From assembly GCA_934047225.1 (NCBI GenBank), contig OW203986.1, forward strand, positions 28,151,221 through 28,215,220: 64,000 bases of DNA. Direction: 5' to 3'. Position 1 is the stretch's first letter, and the number at the start of each line of letters is the position of its first letter. The DNA comes from Ypsolopha sequella (taxonomy: Eukaryota; Arthropoda; Insecta; Lepidoptera; Ypsolophidae). A model generated the notes under the pieces. The model did not search any database. It had not been told where the DNA came from and saw only the letters and a list, made by a program, of their open reading frames with translations. Shown here one piece after another: positions 1 through 11,596 of the stretch. Made by a program: the position numbers and the translations under genes.

Positions 1-179
1 AGGAGCTAACGAACGCGCTAATGAACATGCAGTGGGTGGATGTACCATCAAAGACAGCGTTGCTGACCCTATTTTCACTCATATTACCAGTGGGGTACAA
101 GTAGACAGTGGCTCGCGGGTTTTTCTTCCATAGCTTCTTGTTTGTTGTAGCTTTCTACGCATTTTGTGGTAATTTTGCC
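1..179. other. Unassigned sequence
   Basis: No open frame, repeat copy or RNA motif recognised before the Fam-A repeat begins. Confidence 0.5.
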
Positions 180-345
180 ATCCTTTATGCCCGAAGAACG
201 GCGATAGGGCTCACCAGCCCGTTGGGACGTTAATAATCGCCGGTGAAACGTGGGTGTATCGATTGTGGGCTCTTACTTGCATTTCATAGTTCACACTCGG
301 AAACACCTGACACCCCCGCAGTAAACGTGACGATATGTTTTTTTA
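180..345 (+). repeat. Fam-A SINE body copy 1
   Basis: Shares the string order CCCGAAGAACGGCGATAGGG, then AATAATCGCCGGTGAAACG, then TCACACTCGGAAACACC with copies near 4.0, 17.9, 19.9, 35.4, 46.1 and 50.4 kb. The 19.7 kb copy shows that this body belongs to a tRNA-headed SINE. This copy lacks the head, as expected for a 5' truncated insertion. Confidence 0.75.
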
Positions 346-921
346 TGTTTCCCATACTTTAGTAAAGTAACTTTACTAACCCTTTTAGTTCTCATTATCG
401 CTAAAACAATAAGAAAAAGAGATGTCCAGAAATTCAAATTGCCATTATGAATCGCAATCAAATGGAGTGTTATACGGTTCGACCACAAACAAGGCCAATA
501 GTTTGAATTGAAATTTGGTATTGGAACATGAAAATCTCGAGGTCCAAAAACATTATTGTATTCATTCAAAGTATAAATCTTGAAATCAAACGAGTACGCC
601 AAAAACATTGCGCCGCATTTTCGGTGTCCGAATTCTGCTAATATTCGTGTGAAAATGTGTAAAAACAGAAATAATGTCCAGTTAATTCCGGATTCGGCTT
701 CACGGGACAATGGCCGCTTAACAATGTTTGCTATGTACAAACGAACACGTTAATGGTATTCGAGCGCCTGAATCCGGGCGATGACGTAGTTATGGGCCTT
801 ATTTATAGCGCAATTTCGATTATGCTAAAGCTGGAAGGCTTATCTAGTAGCAGTTTTGTCTGTTAAAGTAGTTTATTTTCGTATGATCAGTTTTCATTTT
901 GAAAAGGGGCACGAAGATTTA
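346..921. other. Unassigned intergenic sequence
   Basis: No supported gene. A 149-codon minus-strand open frame (291-740) overlaps the Fam-A repeat and has no recognisable motif. Confidence 0.5.
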
Positions 922-1345
922 TTAAGGCGATATTTAAAAGTTTTAGCGTCCCTGTTACCCCATATGCGAAAAAGCCTCAGTGCGGGAGGGACGGATTAGT
1001 GGAAAAGTAGCAAAAAGTCGGTGTTTTATTAACATAAAATGTACTTAAGTTGCTATCAAAATTTCGTTTAACTAGGTCCTAGATAATGTTAAAACCCGTC
1101 TAATACAATATAATTGCAGTCCATATGTCATTCCAAATTGTCAAACCGGGAGAATTGGTGTCGAAAAAGACCTCATTTCAATAAATATTTGTATCGCCCC
1201 TGAATTTCTCCAATCGCGTTTCTGTTTAACAGATCCGTGGTAAAAAAATTCAAACATAATATACTATTTTATCAAAATAATAAATTATTTACTGAAGTAA
1301 ATATGCAAGTTCTAAAAGTGTCTATTTTTTTCTGTAGTGCTTTAA
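922..1345 (+). repeat. Fam-D non-autonomous DNA element, variant A
   Basis: Begins TTAAGGCGATA and ends close to GTGCTTTAA, so the ends form an imperfect inverted repeat around TTAA. The interior (TTTTAGCGTCCCTGTTACCC, then GAGGGACGGATTAGTGG) recurs at 14.8, 16.8, 19.2 and 34.5 kb. No coding capacity. Confidence 0.65.
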
Positions 1346-1768
1346 CCGTCTAACTTATTATGACACAATTGCGCTCCATATCTTTTGTTCTGCAATTGTT
1401 ATCGAAAATCGATAATTTAAAGAGTTAACCTGGTTGATAAAACTCCTTAAAAAAACATTTTTGTTAATTTTTTTAGAATGTTAATTAGCTGTGTAAATGA
1501 ATAAGTATTATAGTATAATATAAATTAAGGATATTTGACTTATTTGTCTTTAATATTATTGTAATAAAGGTACATAATATTCTTTCTTTAATATTTATAC
1601 AAGTCTAAAACACATTTAAATTACATTTACATCAGTCATTTATAAATTAATTTAATATTTACTTAATATGTATGTAAATTGCTGGTCTTAGTGAAAATTT
1701 TGTTATTATAGAATAAGTAGGTACTGCGAATAAGAAAAACTATCGCAAAATAAATTTTCCTGAAATTA
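1346..1768. other. AT-rich unassigned sequence
   Basis: Very AT-rich, no open frame of note and no recognised repeat. Confidence 0.5.
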
Positions 1769-2022
1769 TACAGGCTGTTAAGATGATAACCTTTTTTCTT
1801 AAAACGGGATGCTATATCCATTATTATGAACAACTTTTACTATGAGGCCAAAACCGAAATCGCTAAAAGAAAATCAGTTGGTTCATACATTTTGGTCGAG
1901 TACTTTTCTATGAAACAGCTGATTTTTTATCGTGATTTTAGGGTTGGCCCCATATTAAAGCTGTTCACATTGATTAGCAGAATACTTTGAAGGAAAAAGG
2001 TAATCAAATTAACACCCAGTAT
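1769..2022. repeat. MITE with TA ends (Fam-N)
   Basis: The left end TACAGGCTGTTAAGATGATA is matched imperfectly in inverse at the right end (ATTAACACCCAGTATA). The middle (AACAACTTTTACTATGAGG and GGGTTGGCCCCAT) resembles the interior of the Fam-F MITEs at 13.3 and 58.8 kb. A single end recurs at 18.9 kb. Confidence 0.55.
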
Positions 2023-2697
2023 ATTGTATTCGAACTAACAGTCCATCTATAAACATAATTTGTTTGGTAGCCATTACAATTAAAACGAGAGTGGAACTAC
2101 GAAAAGAACAACTACCCCACTAATCTCCGTAAAGTTGGAAATTTCACCATAATACGTTTAATTATTCGTTTATCTTATAATTATAAAACAGGACCAAACA
2201 TTCATCCTTTTTGGGTGGCCTTGTTTGCTTACCTCATAGGCTTTACTAAAGGGACGGAACATCTCTGCTTATTCCCGTTTATAGCTTCATTTAAAGGGTT
2301 TAAAGTACTTTAAAGCGCTTTCTGCTGGGCCTTATTAGACTATGCACACACGGAAAATGAGATGTGACGTAGCACTTAACACGACTTGTTTTTGTTCGAG
2401 ATTGTTTGTATATTTTTGGCACGTTTGGTATTTAGAACCACTCGCGGTGGGTACGCGGGTTAAATCAATGTGAGGCTTACTGGAAGGTCAGGTTATCAAA
2501 TGGGTTTTTCTTTTCAGTCGTTACTTTTGTTTTGGGTCAACGATTCCCTGATAGTTTGAACTGAGACATGTTGACACTGTACTCCATCTGCTACTATCCT
2601 GACACGCCCCTTTTGCCTCTGATACATCTATCAATCTAGTCATACAAGCTCTTCTATTCTTTGACTTGGTCCGAGGGGTGATAAAAGTGTCTCAGAT
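2023..2697. other. Unassigned sequence
   Basis: Nothing recognisable except scattered short matches to repeats. Confidence 0.45.
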
Positions 2698-3041
2698 TGT
2701 GGATTGTGATTGTCCACATAAGCCTTTCCAGAACTTTGCCACTCCCGGCGGTCATCCTGGAAGAATTGCCCATACTCACACACGCTGGGCAGGCGGGTTG
2801 GTGAGCGCGGTGCCGGAACCCTCGCAGCAGTGACGCCGCTGCCCGTTACCAGCCTGTTCCATATAAGATCCGGCTATTAAGGATGGATATACCGCCATCT
2901 ATCGGTCCCAGGCATGGTGAGCCTCCTGGTTTTTTGCCTGTGAGCTGTCCTCTTACTCTCCCCCGAATTACTTTGAGGGGGTCTCCAAGTAAGATGGTGG
3001 TACCTCCACAGTCGCGCCCGGCATCAGCTCTACCACCTGTT
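2698..3041 (-). repeat. Fam-B non-autonomous retroelement copy 1
   Basis: Near-identical to 8935-9305 and, inverted, to 14105-14465. Orientation is set by the 3' tail, which is a GATG-type simple repeat in the other two copies. The tail region resembles the 3' end of a LINE fragment at 24.1 kb. Open frames on both strands here are by-products of its GC-rich sequence. Confidence 0.75.
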
Positions 3042-3489
3042 ACAGTGTTGATTATAGCCAAAGATTTCAAAATTAAAGATAAGCCCTTACCGTAGTATGA
3101 CAGGACCAAAATGTTTTCACCTAAAAATCACCCGCCTTCGGTCTCGCCAATTTTCGTATGTATCAAATTTGCATTTGTCAGATTGATGCCGGCGCGGCGA
3201 CTAGGTTTTATTTTTCTGCAGGCTTGATATATTTTAAAGCAGCAATTTTTGAGACAATAACAAATGTCATCACAATAAAAAAAAGTGTATCTTATGTTAA
3301 TAAATCTATGTTTCTACAATATAGATGACAAAAAAAAAACAACGTTGTTTTTCTTGCATATTTTTCACGTTCTGCCTTGTAATTTTCACGTAATCAACAC
3401 GCTCTTCAGGAAAATAAGGGCAGGCCTTATTTGTTATAATCTAATTTAACGCGTATTCATATGTTCTAGTGTTTCGTTCGAGCTCGTGT
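3042..3489. other. Unassigned sequence
   Basis: AT-rich, with a short A run near 3332. No gene or repeat recognised. Confidence 0.45.
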
Positions 3490-3990
3490 TTTTAGGGTTC
3501 CGTATAAATAGAACTATCATGGTGAGTCCATCTGTGTACGAGTATGTAGTTTTATTTGGTTACCTGTTATGATATTTACAAACAAGAATAACTTGTGATC
3601 CGTTTAACCTACAGTCCAGAAATTTAGTACAAATAAAGCATATTATTTGCCCACAACAGGTAAGCAAATAAGAAAAAACAAATAAAAATGTATCGTTATG
3701 TAATATTTCTTGCATAGATTTCAAGAAAGGTAAAAACATGCTCCCTCTTTATGTTCGACCGAAAATTATGAAAAAGTGATGCTAACAGAAAATTATTTTA
3801 TAAACTTAACAGGAAAAATACAGCGGTTAAAAAAGTTGTGTAAGAAATTTCAAGGTAAAAAAAAGTTACATGAAAGTTATAGGCTTCCAAAATTCGAAAC
3901 TGTATGGCGCTAGCTATTAAATAAAATATATATTTCTAAGAATAATACCGAACTCTCGGCGCGTGAGTTGACTCACACTGACCGGTTTTC
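3490..3990 (-). repeat. Fam-C element, diverged copy
   Basis: Starts TTTAGGGTTCCGTATAAATA and ends near GTGAGTTGACTCACACTGACCGGTTTT, a decayed form of the Fam-C ends seen at 10.8-11.6 kb. The family is very common in Lepidoptera as I recall it; its class is unclear to me. Confidence 0.6.
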
Positions 3991-4034
3991 TTACAAATAA
4001 AATGTCGTCGGTCAAGTGCATTCAATACTATGGT

Positions 4035-4112
4035 ACACCCGATTTTCACCGACGATTATTACGTCCCAAACGTGATGGGTGGAGAGCCCTATCGCCGTAC
4101 TTTGGCATCCAT
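4035..4112 (-). repeat. Fam-A SINE body fragment
   Basis: The reverse complement reads GCCGTACTT..GGCGATAGGG..ACGTAATAATCGTCGGTGAAA, matching the other Fam-A copies. Short fragment only. Confidence 0.65.
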
Positions 4113-4409
4113 TTATAAAACTCTTCTTTATTAGCATGGGTTATACCTACATCCATATATGTTAATTTCTAAAATTTCATTTGAATTAATTAATTATTGA
4201 CGGCCGTCCTAATATTCTGGGTCTAAAATAAACAGGCCAACGATTTTGTTGTTCTTTTCAACATGTGCGTAATTCTGCGAAGGATTGACTTTTACACGAA
4301 CTTTTAGAATAGCGGTAACATCATTCAATTTCGTTCGAACCCTAAAGTTAACACAAACAAATTACCTCTCATCATATCCCAACTAAACCTCAATTCCTCG
4401 TCAATTATA

Positions 4410-4505
4410 AACTAGTTAATTGTTATGTTTATTTTGCGAAATCCAGCGCTATGAATACTCAAAATATTTTTTTTTTTCGCAAAATAAACATAATCTTAGT
4501 TAATG
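4410..4505. repeat. Short inverted-repeat element
   Basis: Arms GTTATGTTTATTTTGCGAA (near 4422) and TTCGCAAAATAAACATAA (near 4476) face each other across about 35 bp, with TTAAT-type sequence outside both arms. MITE-like. Nothing else is seen between 4113 and 4694. Confidence 0.5.
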
Positions 4506-4694
4506 AGAAGTGTGAATTTCTTAACTGTCTGAAGCAACAATATTGTAGCACGACAGCGCCATCTGTTTCTTGAGAACAAGGCGTGAAATCACATAACGCC
4601 ATCGTGAGCGTTCTGTATGTGCAGTACAAGCTAGTATATCAAGAAGATAACAGTGGACAAATGTGATGGAAGAATTCGCTGGTCTAGGTAGGAA

Positions 4695-4766
4695 CCTCGG
4701 TGGCGCAATTGGTAGCGCGCTTGTCTTGATAACAAGAGGTCGCAGGTTCGAATCCTGGCCCGGGGA
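4695..4766 (+). tRNA. tRNA-like sequence, probably a pseudogene or SINE head
   Basis: A 72-base cloverleaf can be drawn: acceptor CCTCGGT against CCCGGGG (one mismatch), a D arm with GCGC pairs, an anticodon arm CTTGT/ACAAG with a seven-base loop CTTGATA, a five-base variable loop, and a T arm with a perfect TTCGAAT loop and B-box. As drawn the anticodon is TGA, but a serine tRNA should have a long variable arm. The surrounding bases resemble tRNA-Ile with one extra T in the anticodon loop, which would give GAT. The conflict, and the C at position 1, make a decayed or SINE-borne tRNA more likely than a working gene. Confidence 0.5.
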
Positions 4767-4896
4767 ATTTTTTCAAATTCTTGTCTTTGGATTTGTTTCT
4801 GATTGATATTTTCTAGTTTGTGATGCACTCTAAATAATATTTAGTTATTTGTTGTTGAAACCGTACACGTACAATCACGTTATTTGTACTTACGTT

Positions 4897-5100
4897 AATC
4901 CGTACTATTATATAGGTAAATGCGAAAGTGTGTTTGTTGGTTTGTCCTTTCACGCAGCAACGGAGCAACAGATCGACGTGATTTTTTGCATAGAGATAGT
5001 TTAGTGCCGGAGCAAATTTTTGAGCAAATTTTTTTCGGAAAAATGCAAACAAAATTAGTGCGGGTGAAGTCAGGAGCAAACACTTTTTTGAAAATTCAAA
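4897..5100 (+). repeat. Fam-L lepidopteran dispersed repeat
   Basis: Contains GCGAAAGTGTGTTTGTTGG, then GGAGCAACAGATCGACGTGA, then a GGGTGAAGTC end. The same order appears at 59.6 kb. I recall this repeat from many lepidopteran genomes, where it usually ends in GCGGGTGAAGCCGCGGG. Confidence 0.7.
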
Positions 5101-6557
5101 ATGAAATTTATTAATAACAGACTAAATGTACAATATTATAGGCACACATTATTAAAATAAATAAATAAAAAAAAAACTTAGTTTACAAGTTTTACCTTTT
5201 AATATTAATAATAAATTAGGCGAATATTTGAAAATTTCAATTTGAATTTCAGTTTCTGTGTGCAAAGGGTGGCAAAAGATATCATTTGCGCAAAGTATTT
5301 CATTGAAACAGTTGTTCAGTATGATTATTAAATTGTGTATTTTTATTAAGTTACACCGTATAATTAATTATTACTATTGAGAAATCTAACTACGGTCCGA
5401 GCTACAAATATACGTATATATGCTACGCTGTAGCTAATAAACAATGCTACGAATGGCTACGCTCTGGTTACCGGTGCTACAGATAATATAATACTAGCTG
5501 GTGCTACCAAGAATATTTCTCCCCACGATTGGGGTTGCCAGATGGTATCCAAATAAAGGACATGTCTCCTTTTTCACAAATTGTCCTCCCGTTCTCCCTC
5601 ACCTACAGAATATTATCCTTTATCAAAATTTGCGCACAACGCCGACACCGCTTAACTAGACCCATGTTACACCGACAAGACATTTAAATAAAAGCTTAAT
5701 TCTCTTGCGTTTAGGTTAATTCTTACATTTTCCCATAATGTTACACAAATTATGTGTCTATTTCTAAAAATATATCTAAATAATAATAAAAAATATATAA
5801 ATATTATTAGAGTGCATTACAAACTAGAACAATACACATATATATATATAAATATTATTCCCTTTAATAACTAATGTCTCCTTTTTTAAAATGCTCCTTA
5901 TTTACCTTTTTTTGTAAACTGTTCTGCTTTTCCAATTTTCCATCTAACCACCCTAACCGCGATTTGGTCCGCGTTGAAAACCAGACTCTTAGTGACTCGG
6001 AGTACAGCGACATCTAGTTGTTGATTCATGAACTAATTAGCATTTTTAAATTATGAAAGAAACGGTTTTAAACTCGCGTATCATTATTGTTGACTACGTG
6101 CCAACTGTTCCATCGATACAATTTCGGCATTTTCAAGGCGAGTGTTCTTAGGAGAATATGGAGAAATTTATATCGGTAAAACCACAGACATTGATCTAAA
6201 TAAATGACGCAAGTGAAAATCAAGCGTGTCACATTTAACAATAAATATAGTTGACAGCGGTTTGAATTTTTGAAAGAATCATAAGACCTACGAGTTAAAG
6301 TTGTGGAGTCATATCTGTAAAGGAAGAGCATCGCTCTCCCTTTTGGCGCGCTTTTTTGGCACGCAAAGTACATACACTCGCATCATCTATTTAGATCTAT
6401 ATCTGTGGGTAAAACAGTTGGTTGGCATGTAGTCAACAATAATTATACTTAATTATTTCATAATAACTTAGTCAGTTCACGCGAGTGTTAATTGTATTGT
6501 AGCAAGTATAACCGGTGTTTGTTTTTTTTTGTTTTTAAAAAAATATATAAATTTTTC
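5101..6557. other. AT-rich intergenic sequence
   Basis: No gene seen. It contains a short TA run near 5840 and runs of T and A. The open frame on the minus strand at 6068-6373 has no recognisable motif. Confidence 0.5.
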
Positions 6558-6690
6558 GATTCGGCGCAACACAACTTAACTAATTTGACAGGACTAACCT
6601 TATTTTGAGATTTCTGTCTTTGTCTTTTCGATACAGAAAGAAAAAGATAGAACGCTCAAATATTTTTTTTTCTTTCGGCAGACAAACCCT
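6558..6690. repeat. Half of an inverted-repeat element (Fam-O)
   Basis: CGATTCGGCGCAACACAACTTAACT followed by a TCTGTCTTTGTCTTTTCGATA block matches, in order, one arm of the 33572-33715 element. The opposite arm is missing. Confidence 0.45.
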
Positions 6691-6809
6691 TATTACAATT
6701 TTATTTCAATTATAAATGTATGTTTATGTAGACATAGCATTACATGCCGTCGACTGTACAGGTATACATTGTAGGCAGCTCGTTTTAAAGAGGGTATATA
6801 AATAAAGGT

Positions 6810-7034
6810 TTAGTTGGAGAGGGTCGCGTGATCCATGCCATCGGGGCGGGCGGCGTCGGCCCTGATTTCATAATGACCTTTATACCTGACCTTGACAGCC
6901 TTCTCAGCTGACACGGGTTTTTGTACGTACGAGTATGTAGACTGAAGGATCTGGGCGGGTAATTGAAACATATTGACGTACAGGTTCTCTAAAAAGGCCA
7001 TTTGATTTCGTTCTAATGCCGTTTTTTTTGGCAC
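6810..7034 (-). CDS. Possible coding remnant, unidentified
   Basis: A minus-strand open frame of about 70 codons has a codon pattern that looks more protein-like than its surroundings (for example QILQSTYSYVQKPVSAEKAV and ADAARPDGMDHATLSN before the stop). I do not recognise the family. There is no clear splice acceptor upstream and the flanks are AT-rich repeats, so it could be a terminal exon, a retrocopy fragment, or chance. A TATATAAATAAA string lies just beyond the stop and would read as a poly(A)-like signal only on the other strand. Confidence 0.2.
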   Translation of the reverse strand: MPKKTALERNQMAFLENLYVNMFQLPAQILQSTYSYVQKPVSAEKAVKVRYKGHYEIRADAARPDGMDHATLSN

Positions 7035-7106
7035 GCGTGAAAAAACTCTGACTACATCCTACTTTCAAATCGTTTCATGATCCTCCCAAGTTGGCCTTTT
7101 TAGATC

Positions 7107-7264
7107 CCCAGTACTTGCAAAGATATAATGCGCATAAATCTATAGCTGAGCGACCGGACGTACCACGTGACCTTATTGATTGTATAGAAAGTGTAAGGAA
7201 ATACGAACTTTGCCGAACAGTGGCGAAGATTCGTATGCGCATTATTACCTTGGGAGTACTGTAG
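7107..7264. repeat. Fam-M MITE, decayed copy
   Basis: Right end GCGCATTATTACCTTGGGAGTACTGTA matches the clean copy at 36557-36722; the left end is degraded. The middle shares CGACCGGACGTACCACGTG with that copy. Confidence 0.6.
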
Positions 7265-7281
7265 ATTGTGTGGCATTTCAT

Positions 7282-7840
7282 CTGTTAAGGCTGAACCTGA
7301 GCCTAGAACATGAACAACGCTTCGTTGGATGATGTTAAGACTTTCCTAATGTTGGGAAAGAAAAAATTGAGTTGTTAGTCTATTATTAAGGGAACATACT
7401 AATAAAAAATGTGTTAAGATGTATTTTTTTGTCTAAATAAAATATATTTCAACTCTTTTTTTTTTTTTTTTTCAAGCGATTTTTAGAAGAACGCGGTTAC
7501 GGGGTCGACTTAATTTTTTTTCTTCGTAAAATAATAAGTATTACAAATATATGAAGTGAATCTACTAAAATCAAAATATTTTTGCACATTAAATATTTAA
7601 ATCTAAGCTCTATCCTACATTCTGTTTTTTCGCTGCGTGATTATTAGAATTACCCGTCGAAGAGAAATAGGCCAATGAGCCAACCAATAAGCTTATCTAA
7701 AATGTACAATTTACTCCTTCGTGGAATAGTTACACAACACAGACGTCATTGCAAGGAAAATTTCACATAAAGCTGTCTAATACTTGTTCTCAAACGAAAA
7801 TATATCATTTTGTAAATGGACTGATGTATTTTAATGAAAC
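7282..7840 (+). repeat. Fam-K dispersed repeat copy 1
   Basis: CTAGAACATGAACAAC and, later, TTCGCTGCGTGATTATTAGAATTACCCGTC match 63115-63620 in the same order and spacing. No coding capacity; class unknown. Confidence 0.5.
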
Positions 7841-7933
7841 AGCATACTCTACAAGTCATATGTAACAACTATTGGAGAGAAGATATTTTTTGCGGCTTTT
7901 GCTTCTTCACGGGAAAGTTATTAAGTGTGGTTT

Positions 7934-8354
7934 CAGGCGATACAAAAAAAAATGGGTTTTTTCGAATCCATTTACTCCACTATAACGTCATCTATGTATT
8001 TCATTTTTGGGTAAATGTTTATTGAGTATTTGATTAAGATTCTCACTGAAGGAAAAGGCGATTGGATGAAATTTTCTCGATAGAATTTAATTCCGAAAAG
8101 TCCTCTAAATTGTTTTATTTTTTCTTGTAATTCTGAAATCCTAACTAATTTCATTGTGAAATTGCATTCAAAATGTGGATATTATGTATTTGTAAAGTCT
8201 CCTTAAAAAACTTTTTGATAAAATAGCTTAGTACATTTTATATTGATAAAAAACCGACTTTTTGCTACTTTTCCACGAATCCGTCCCACTCGCACTGAGG
8301 GTTTTTTCGCATATGGAGTAACAGGGACGCTAAAACTTTTACGTATCGCCTTAA
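7934..8354 (-). repeat. Fam-D element, variant B copy 1
   Basis: Begins AGGCGATACAAAAAAAAATGG and ends TATCGCCTTAA, so GGCGAT ends face each other. Almost the same sequence, including TTCGAATCCATTTACTCCAC, occurs at 16.4 and 32.7 kb. About 420 bp and non-coding; the open frames inside are conserved only because the repeat is. Confidence 0.7.
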
Positions 8355-8384
8355 GGTGAGGCATCGAGTTTTCTACGGGCAGTG

Positions 8385-8745
8385 TCATTCCAAGCTGAAA
8401 AACGCGCAGTGCGAGAGGGACCGATTCAGGGAGAAAGATAAAAAAATTGCTTTTTTATTTATGTAAAAAAAAATTTCAATTACAAAAATGTAAATATTGT
8501 TAAAACCCATGTAATAAAATATGTTTGGGGTCTGTACATGATAATTATTTGTCAAACTATGAGAAAGCGTGTGTTTGAAGACCTCATTTTAATAATTATT
8601 TCTATCAAGTGAAACATTTTTAATCGTGTTTCTGTATTATAGAAATCTAGAAAAAGGTTTAGAAAATGTTGCACTAATTTATCAAACTAGTAGCTTCTTA
8701 CTGAACGTAGTAAAATGACTCCTAAAAGTGCCAATTCTTCGCGGC
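8385..8745 (+). repeat. Fam-D related element, variant C copy 1
   Basis: GCGCAGTGCGAGAGGGACCGATTCAGGG, then TTTGAAGACCTCATTT and TTATTTCTATC, is shared with 19207-19590. It is related to variant A through the GCGAGAGGGACGGATTC block. Confidence 0.6.
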
Positions 8746-8934
8746 GTCGCCTTTATTAAAAGTTACCTGTCTTTACATACCCAGTATAAAGATAGTTTTA
8801 TGTATAATAATTAAATATTACAATGTGAGAAACATGTAATGTTGCAGCATCTTTACGTTTATAATTAACGACGTAATGGAAGTCAATTGTGACGAACAAA
8901 TTGCTACACACAGACAGACGAATGTACAGTCGAA

Positions 8935-9305
8935 CTTCCTCCATCCATCCATCCATCAGCCTAGTTCGTCCACTGCTGGACATAAGCCTTTCCAGGACTT
9001 GGCCACTCCCGGCGGTCACCCTGGAAGAATCGCCCATACTCAACACGCTGGGCAGGCGGGTTGGTGAGAGCAGTGCCGGAACCCTCGCACCAGTGACGCC
9101 GCTGCCCGTCACCAGTCGTTTCCATATAAGACCCGGCTATTAGGAATGGATATACCGCCATCCATTGGTCCCAGGCATGGTGGGCCTCCTGGTTTTTTGC
9201 CTGTGAGCTGTCCTCTTACTCTCCCCCGAATAACTTCGAGGGGGTCTCCAAGTAAGATGGTGGTTCCTCCACAGTCGAGCCCGGCATCAGCTCTACCACC
9301 TGTTG
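8935..9305 (-). repeat. Fam-B non-autonomous retroelement copy 2
   Basis: In minus orientation it ends in a GATG simple repeat (seen as CCATCCATCCATC at 8940) preceded by CCAGCAGTGGACGAAC. About 370 bp. Overlapping open frames on both strands are incidental. Confidence 0.8.
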
Positions 9306-9334
9306 TTGCCGAACTTCCTATTTGTAAACAATTC

Positions 9335-9600
9335 GCATAGATTAAATTATGTTAAGGTGTGTTAATTCGAAAACCATTTCGAGATTTTCGTTTACTAAGC
9401 CGTATTTTCGAATTTGTAGTCTAAAAAACCTCACGATGATGAATATTTTTACGAAAAAGCTGCAATTTCCATTTGCTTTTCACTTTCACTTTTGCCTGTC
9501 ACTTGAGAAAAGGCGGTTTAGAAATGTGTCCTTTGCTTATCAAGATAAACTTATAAGACTGACCACTTTTTCATCACAATCTGTATAATGTCTAAAATTC
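9335..9600 (+). repeat. Fam-I dispersed repeat copy 1
   Basis: AGATTAAATTATGTTAAGGTGTGTTAATTCGAAAACC and AAAAAGCTGCAATTTCCATTT also occur at 45.1 kb, with a shorter piece at 49.8 kb. No coding function recognised. Confidence 0.6.
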
Positions 9601-10499
9601 TTCAATTTTCATAAAAAAAAACTTTTAGAAATTAAGCTATGGGAATTGTAGCGGCTATGACATCTATGACGCTATGGCGTCCATACATCATATTTTTTTA
9701 CTACGGTTTGACGGAACCCTAAGGCAGTAAATAAATTAGGAGGCACTTGAAAAAGTAAAGAACCTTATCAAACAGTCTCGTTTCGGTTTTATTACAAAAA
9801 GCGCTCGCTCAATAACTGACATTTTCTAGATAACGTTGTAAAATATTTTATGATACCAAAAAACATAATTCTAGCCGAGGTAGGCACGAAACCTGGAAAA
9901 CTATCGATTTTGTAATTGTGTAGTCTGACTCGTTTATTAGGGTTCCGGTAAAAACTAAAACCCGTAATGTGATGCCACGGTGTTTTTGTGGCAAAGCGAT
10001 TGTGCTGAAATTCAGCTTGTAGATAGTTGTAGAATAATCAACTACCGGGAAAAATGCGAAAAATCACTAGAAAATATTTATGTGGTTTGATAATGAATGA
10101 AGAGTATTTAAATAAAGCCTTTGTCACAGCGTTGACGGAACCCGTCCATATTGTACGATGTACTATTTACAGGCTTTTAGGGTTCCGTAGGGCTCTGCTG
10201 TCTGTCCGTACAACTTGGGTCTCTACCTCGTAGACGGAATGAGTTGCAGATCTGAAATGTGTAGATGTTGACCCAAAACCAAAACCGAATATTAAATCAA
10301 AAATTAAATAAAATGATTTTAAACTAAATAATAAAATATTTTATTCACCTCACAAGCTCAGAAAGGTTATTTATCATTCGAAATTTGCGTGCAAATTGCT
10401 AATGCGTTGGGACTTTCTCTAAATAATTCACAATGATGTTTACTTCAGAACGGTCAGAAGAAAAGTTATTAAAACATTTACTGAAAGTTAGATGATACA
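9601..10499. other. Intergenic sequence with Fam-C fragments
   Basis: No gene. Short pieces of Fam-C ends (TTAGGGTTCCGGTAAAAAC near 9938 and TTTTAGGGTTCCGTAGGGC near 10176) are scattered in AT-rich sequence. Confidence 0.45.
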
Positions 10500-10643
10500 A
10501 CCCGGTCACATTATCTCGAGACCTGGCGTCGATGACGTCACGTCACGTCGGCGCTCAGATACAGAGCGCGGGGAGGTGAAAGGAGAACGGGGGCGGGTGG
10601 TTCGCATTCCAGCGAGGTCTCGAGATAATGTGACCGGGATATA
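10500..10643. repeat. GC-rich MITE
   Basis: Terminal inverted repeats CCCGGTCACATTATCTCGAG and CTCGAGATAATGTGACCGGG, close to perfect over about 27 bp, enclose a GC-rich middle with repeated GACGTCACGTCACGTC. Its base composition contrasts with the flanks. Confidence 0.75.
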
Positions 10644-10807
10644 CTAACTTGGGATCATAGACATTATGAGAAAAATCAATAATATAATACTAAGAAAAAC
10701 AAAATATACTCAACAGCGAGCGATGACGTCTGTGCACTCACTCGTGTTCGATTATTCGTGATTTGTTACGAACTACTTAAAAACTGATCCGAAATTCATC
10801 TAGGAAA

Positions 10808-11596
10808 AAAACCGACCAAGTGCGAGTCAGACTCGCGTACCTAGGGTTCCGTATTGTGAATGATAAATTTAATTTTCTCAATTTTTTTTGCGTGAATTTC
10901 TCAACCGCTTTATTTTTTCTGTAATCTATACGTAAACACATTTTACCATGATTTTTTTTTTATATTTTACATACATTTTTTATGGTTTTTTCAAGGATTT
11001 CTCGAAATAGATGCAACTAAATATAGCCAAACTATATATTTTTACAATTAACTCTTTAATAGCCATATTGTATTTATATATAAAAAAAATATATATTTTA
11101 CTTCTTTTTTTATATTTCTCATTTGTGCTCAACTTTTTTAAATCGCTTTAGTTTTTCCTGTGATTGGCCAGTTTATTATCTATAATTGTCATTTTTTCCA
11201 AATTTTTCAATGTACCAGTTTCGGAGGGGACATACATATTTTTGTGGTTTTTTAAAGAATGCTTGAAACCGGTGCCAGTAAATATAGTAAAAGTATATGT
11301 TTTTACAATCAGCTTTTCAATATCTACAACTTAATGTCCATATTGTATTTTGAGGATAAAATTTTTATTTTTCTCAATTTTTGCTTTAGGAATATTTTGA
11401 ACAATTTAAAAATTTTCATATTTTTTTTTACACCGTGATATGTGGGCAAATTAATGCTATTTTTGTGTCAAATTTCATTTCGTTATCTTTAATGGTGCTA
11501 AAGTTATGAGGCTGTGACATACGGACGAACGGACAACGGAGTCTCACCATAAAGGTTCCTTTTGTACCTTTTAGGTACTACGGAACCCTAAAAACA
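10808..11596 (+). repeat. Fam-C element, longest copy
   Basis: Runs from ACCGACCAAGTGCGAGTCAG, GACTCGCG and AGGGTTCCGTA to GTTCCTTTTGTACCTTTTAG and ACGGAACCCTAAAAA. GGGTTCCGTA at the left and ACGGAACCCTA at the right give inverted ends. Partial copies lie at 3.5, 15.4, 20.6, 34.2 and 48.9 kb. Non-coding, and typical of Lepidoptera as I recall. Confidence 0.7.

Noticed and set aside
291..740. 149-codon minus-strand open frame
   Set aside because: Overlaps a SINE copy at its start and shows no motif or codon pattern of a gene.
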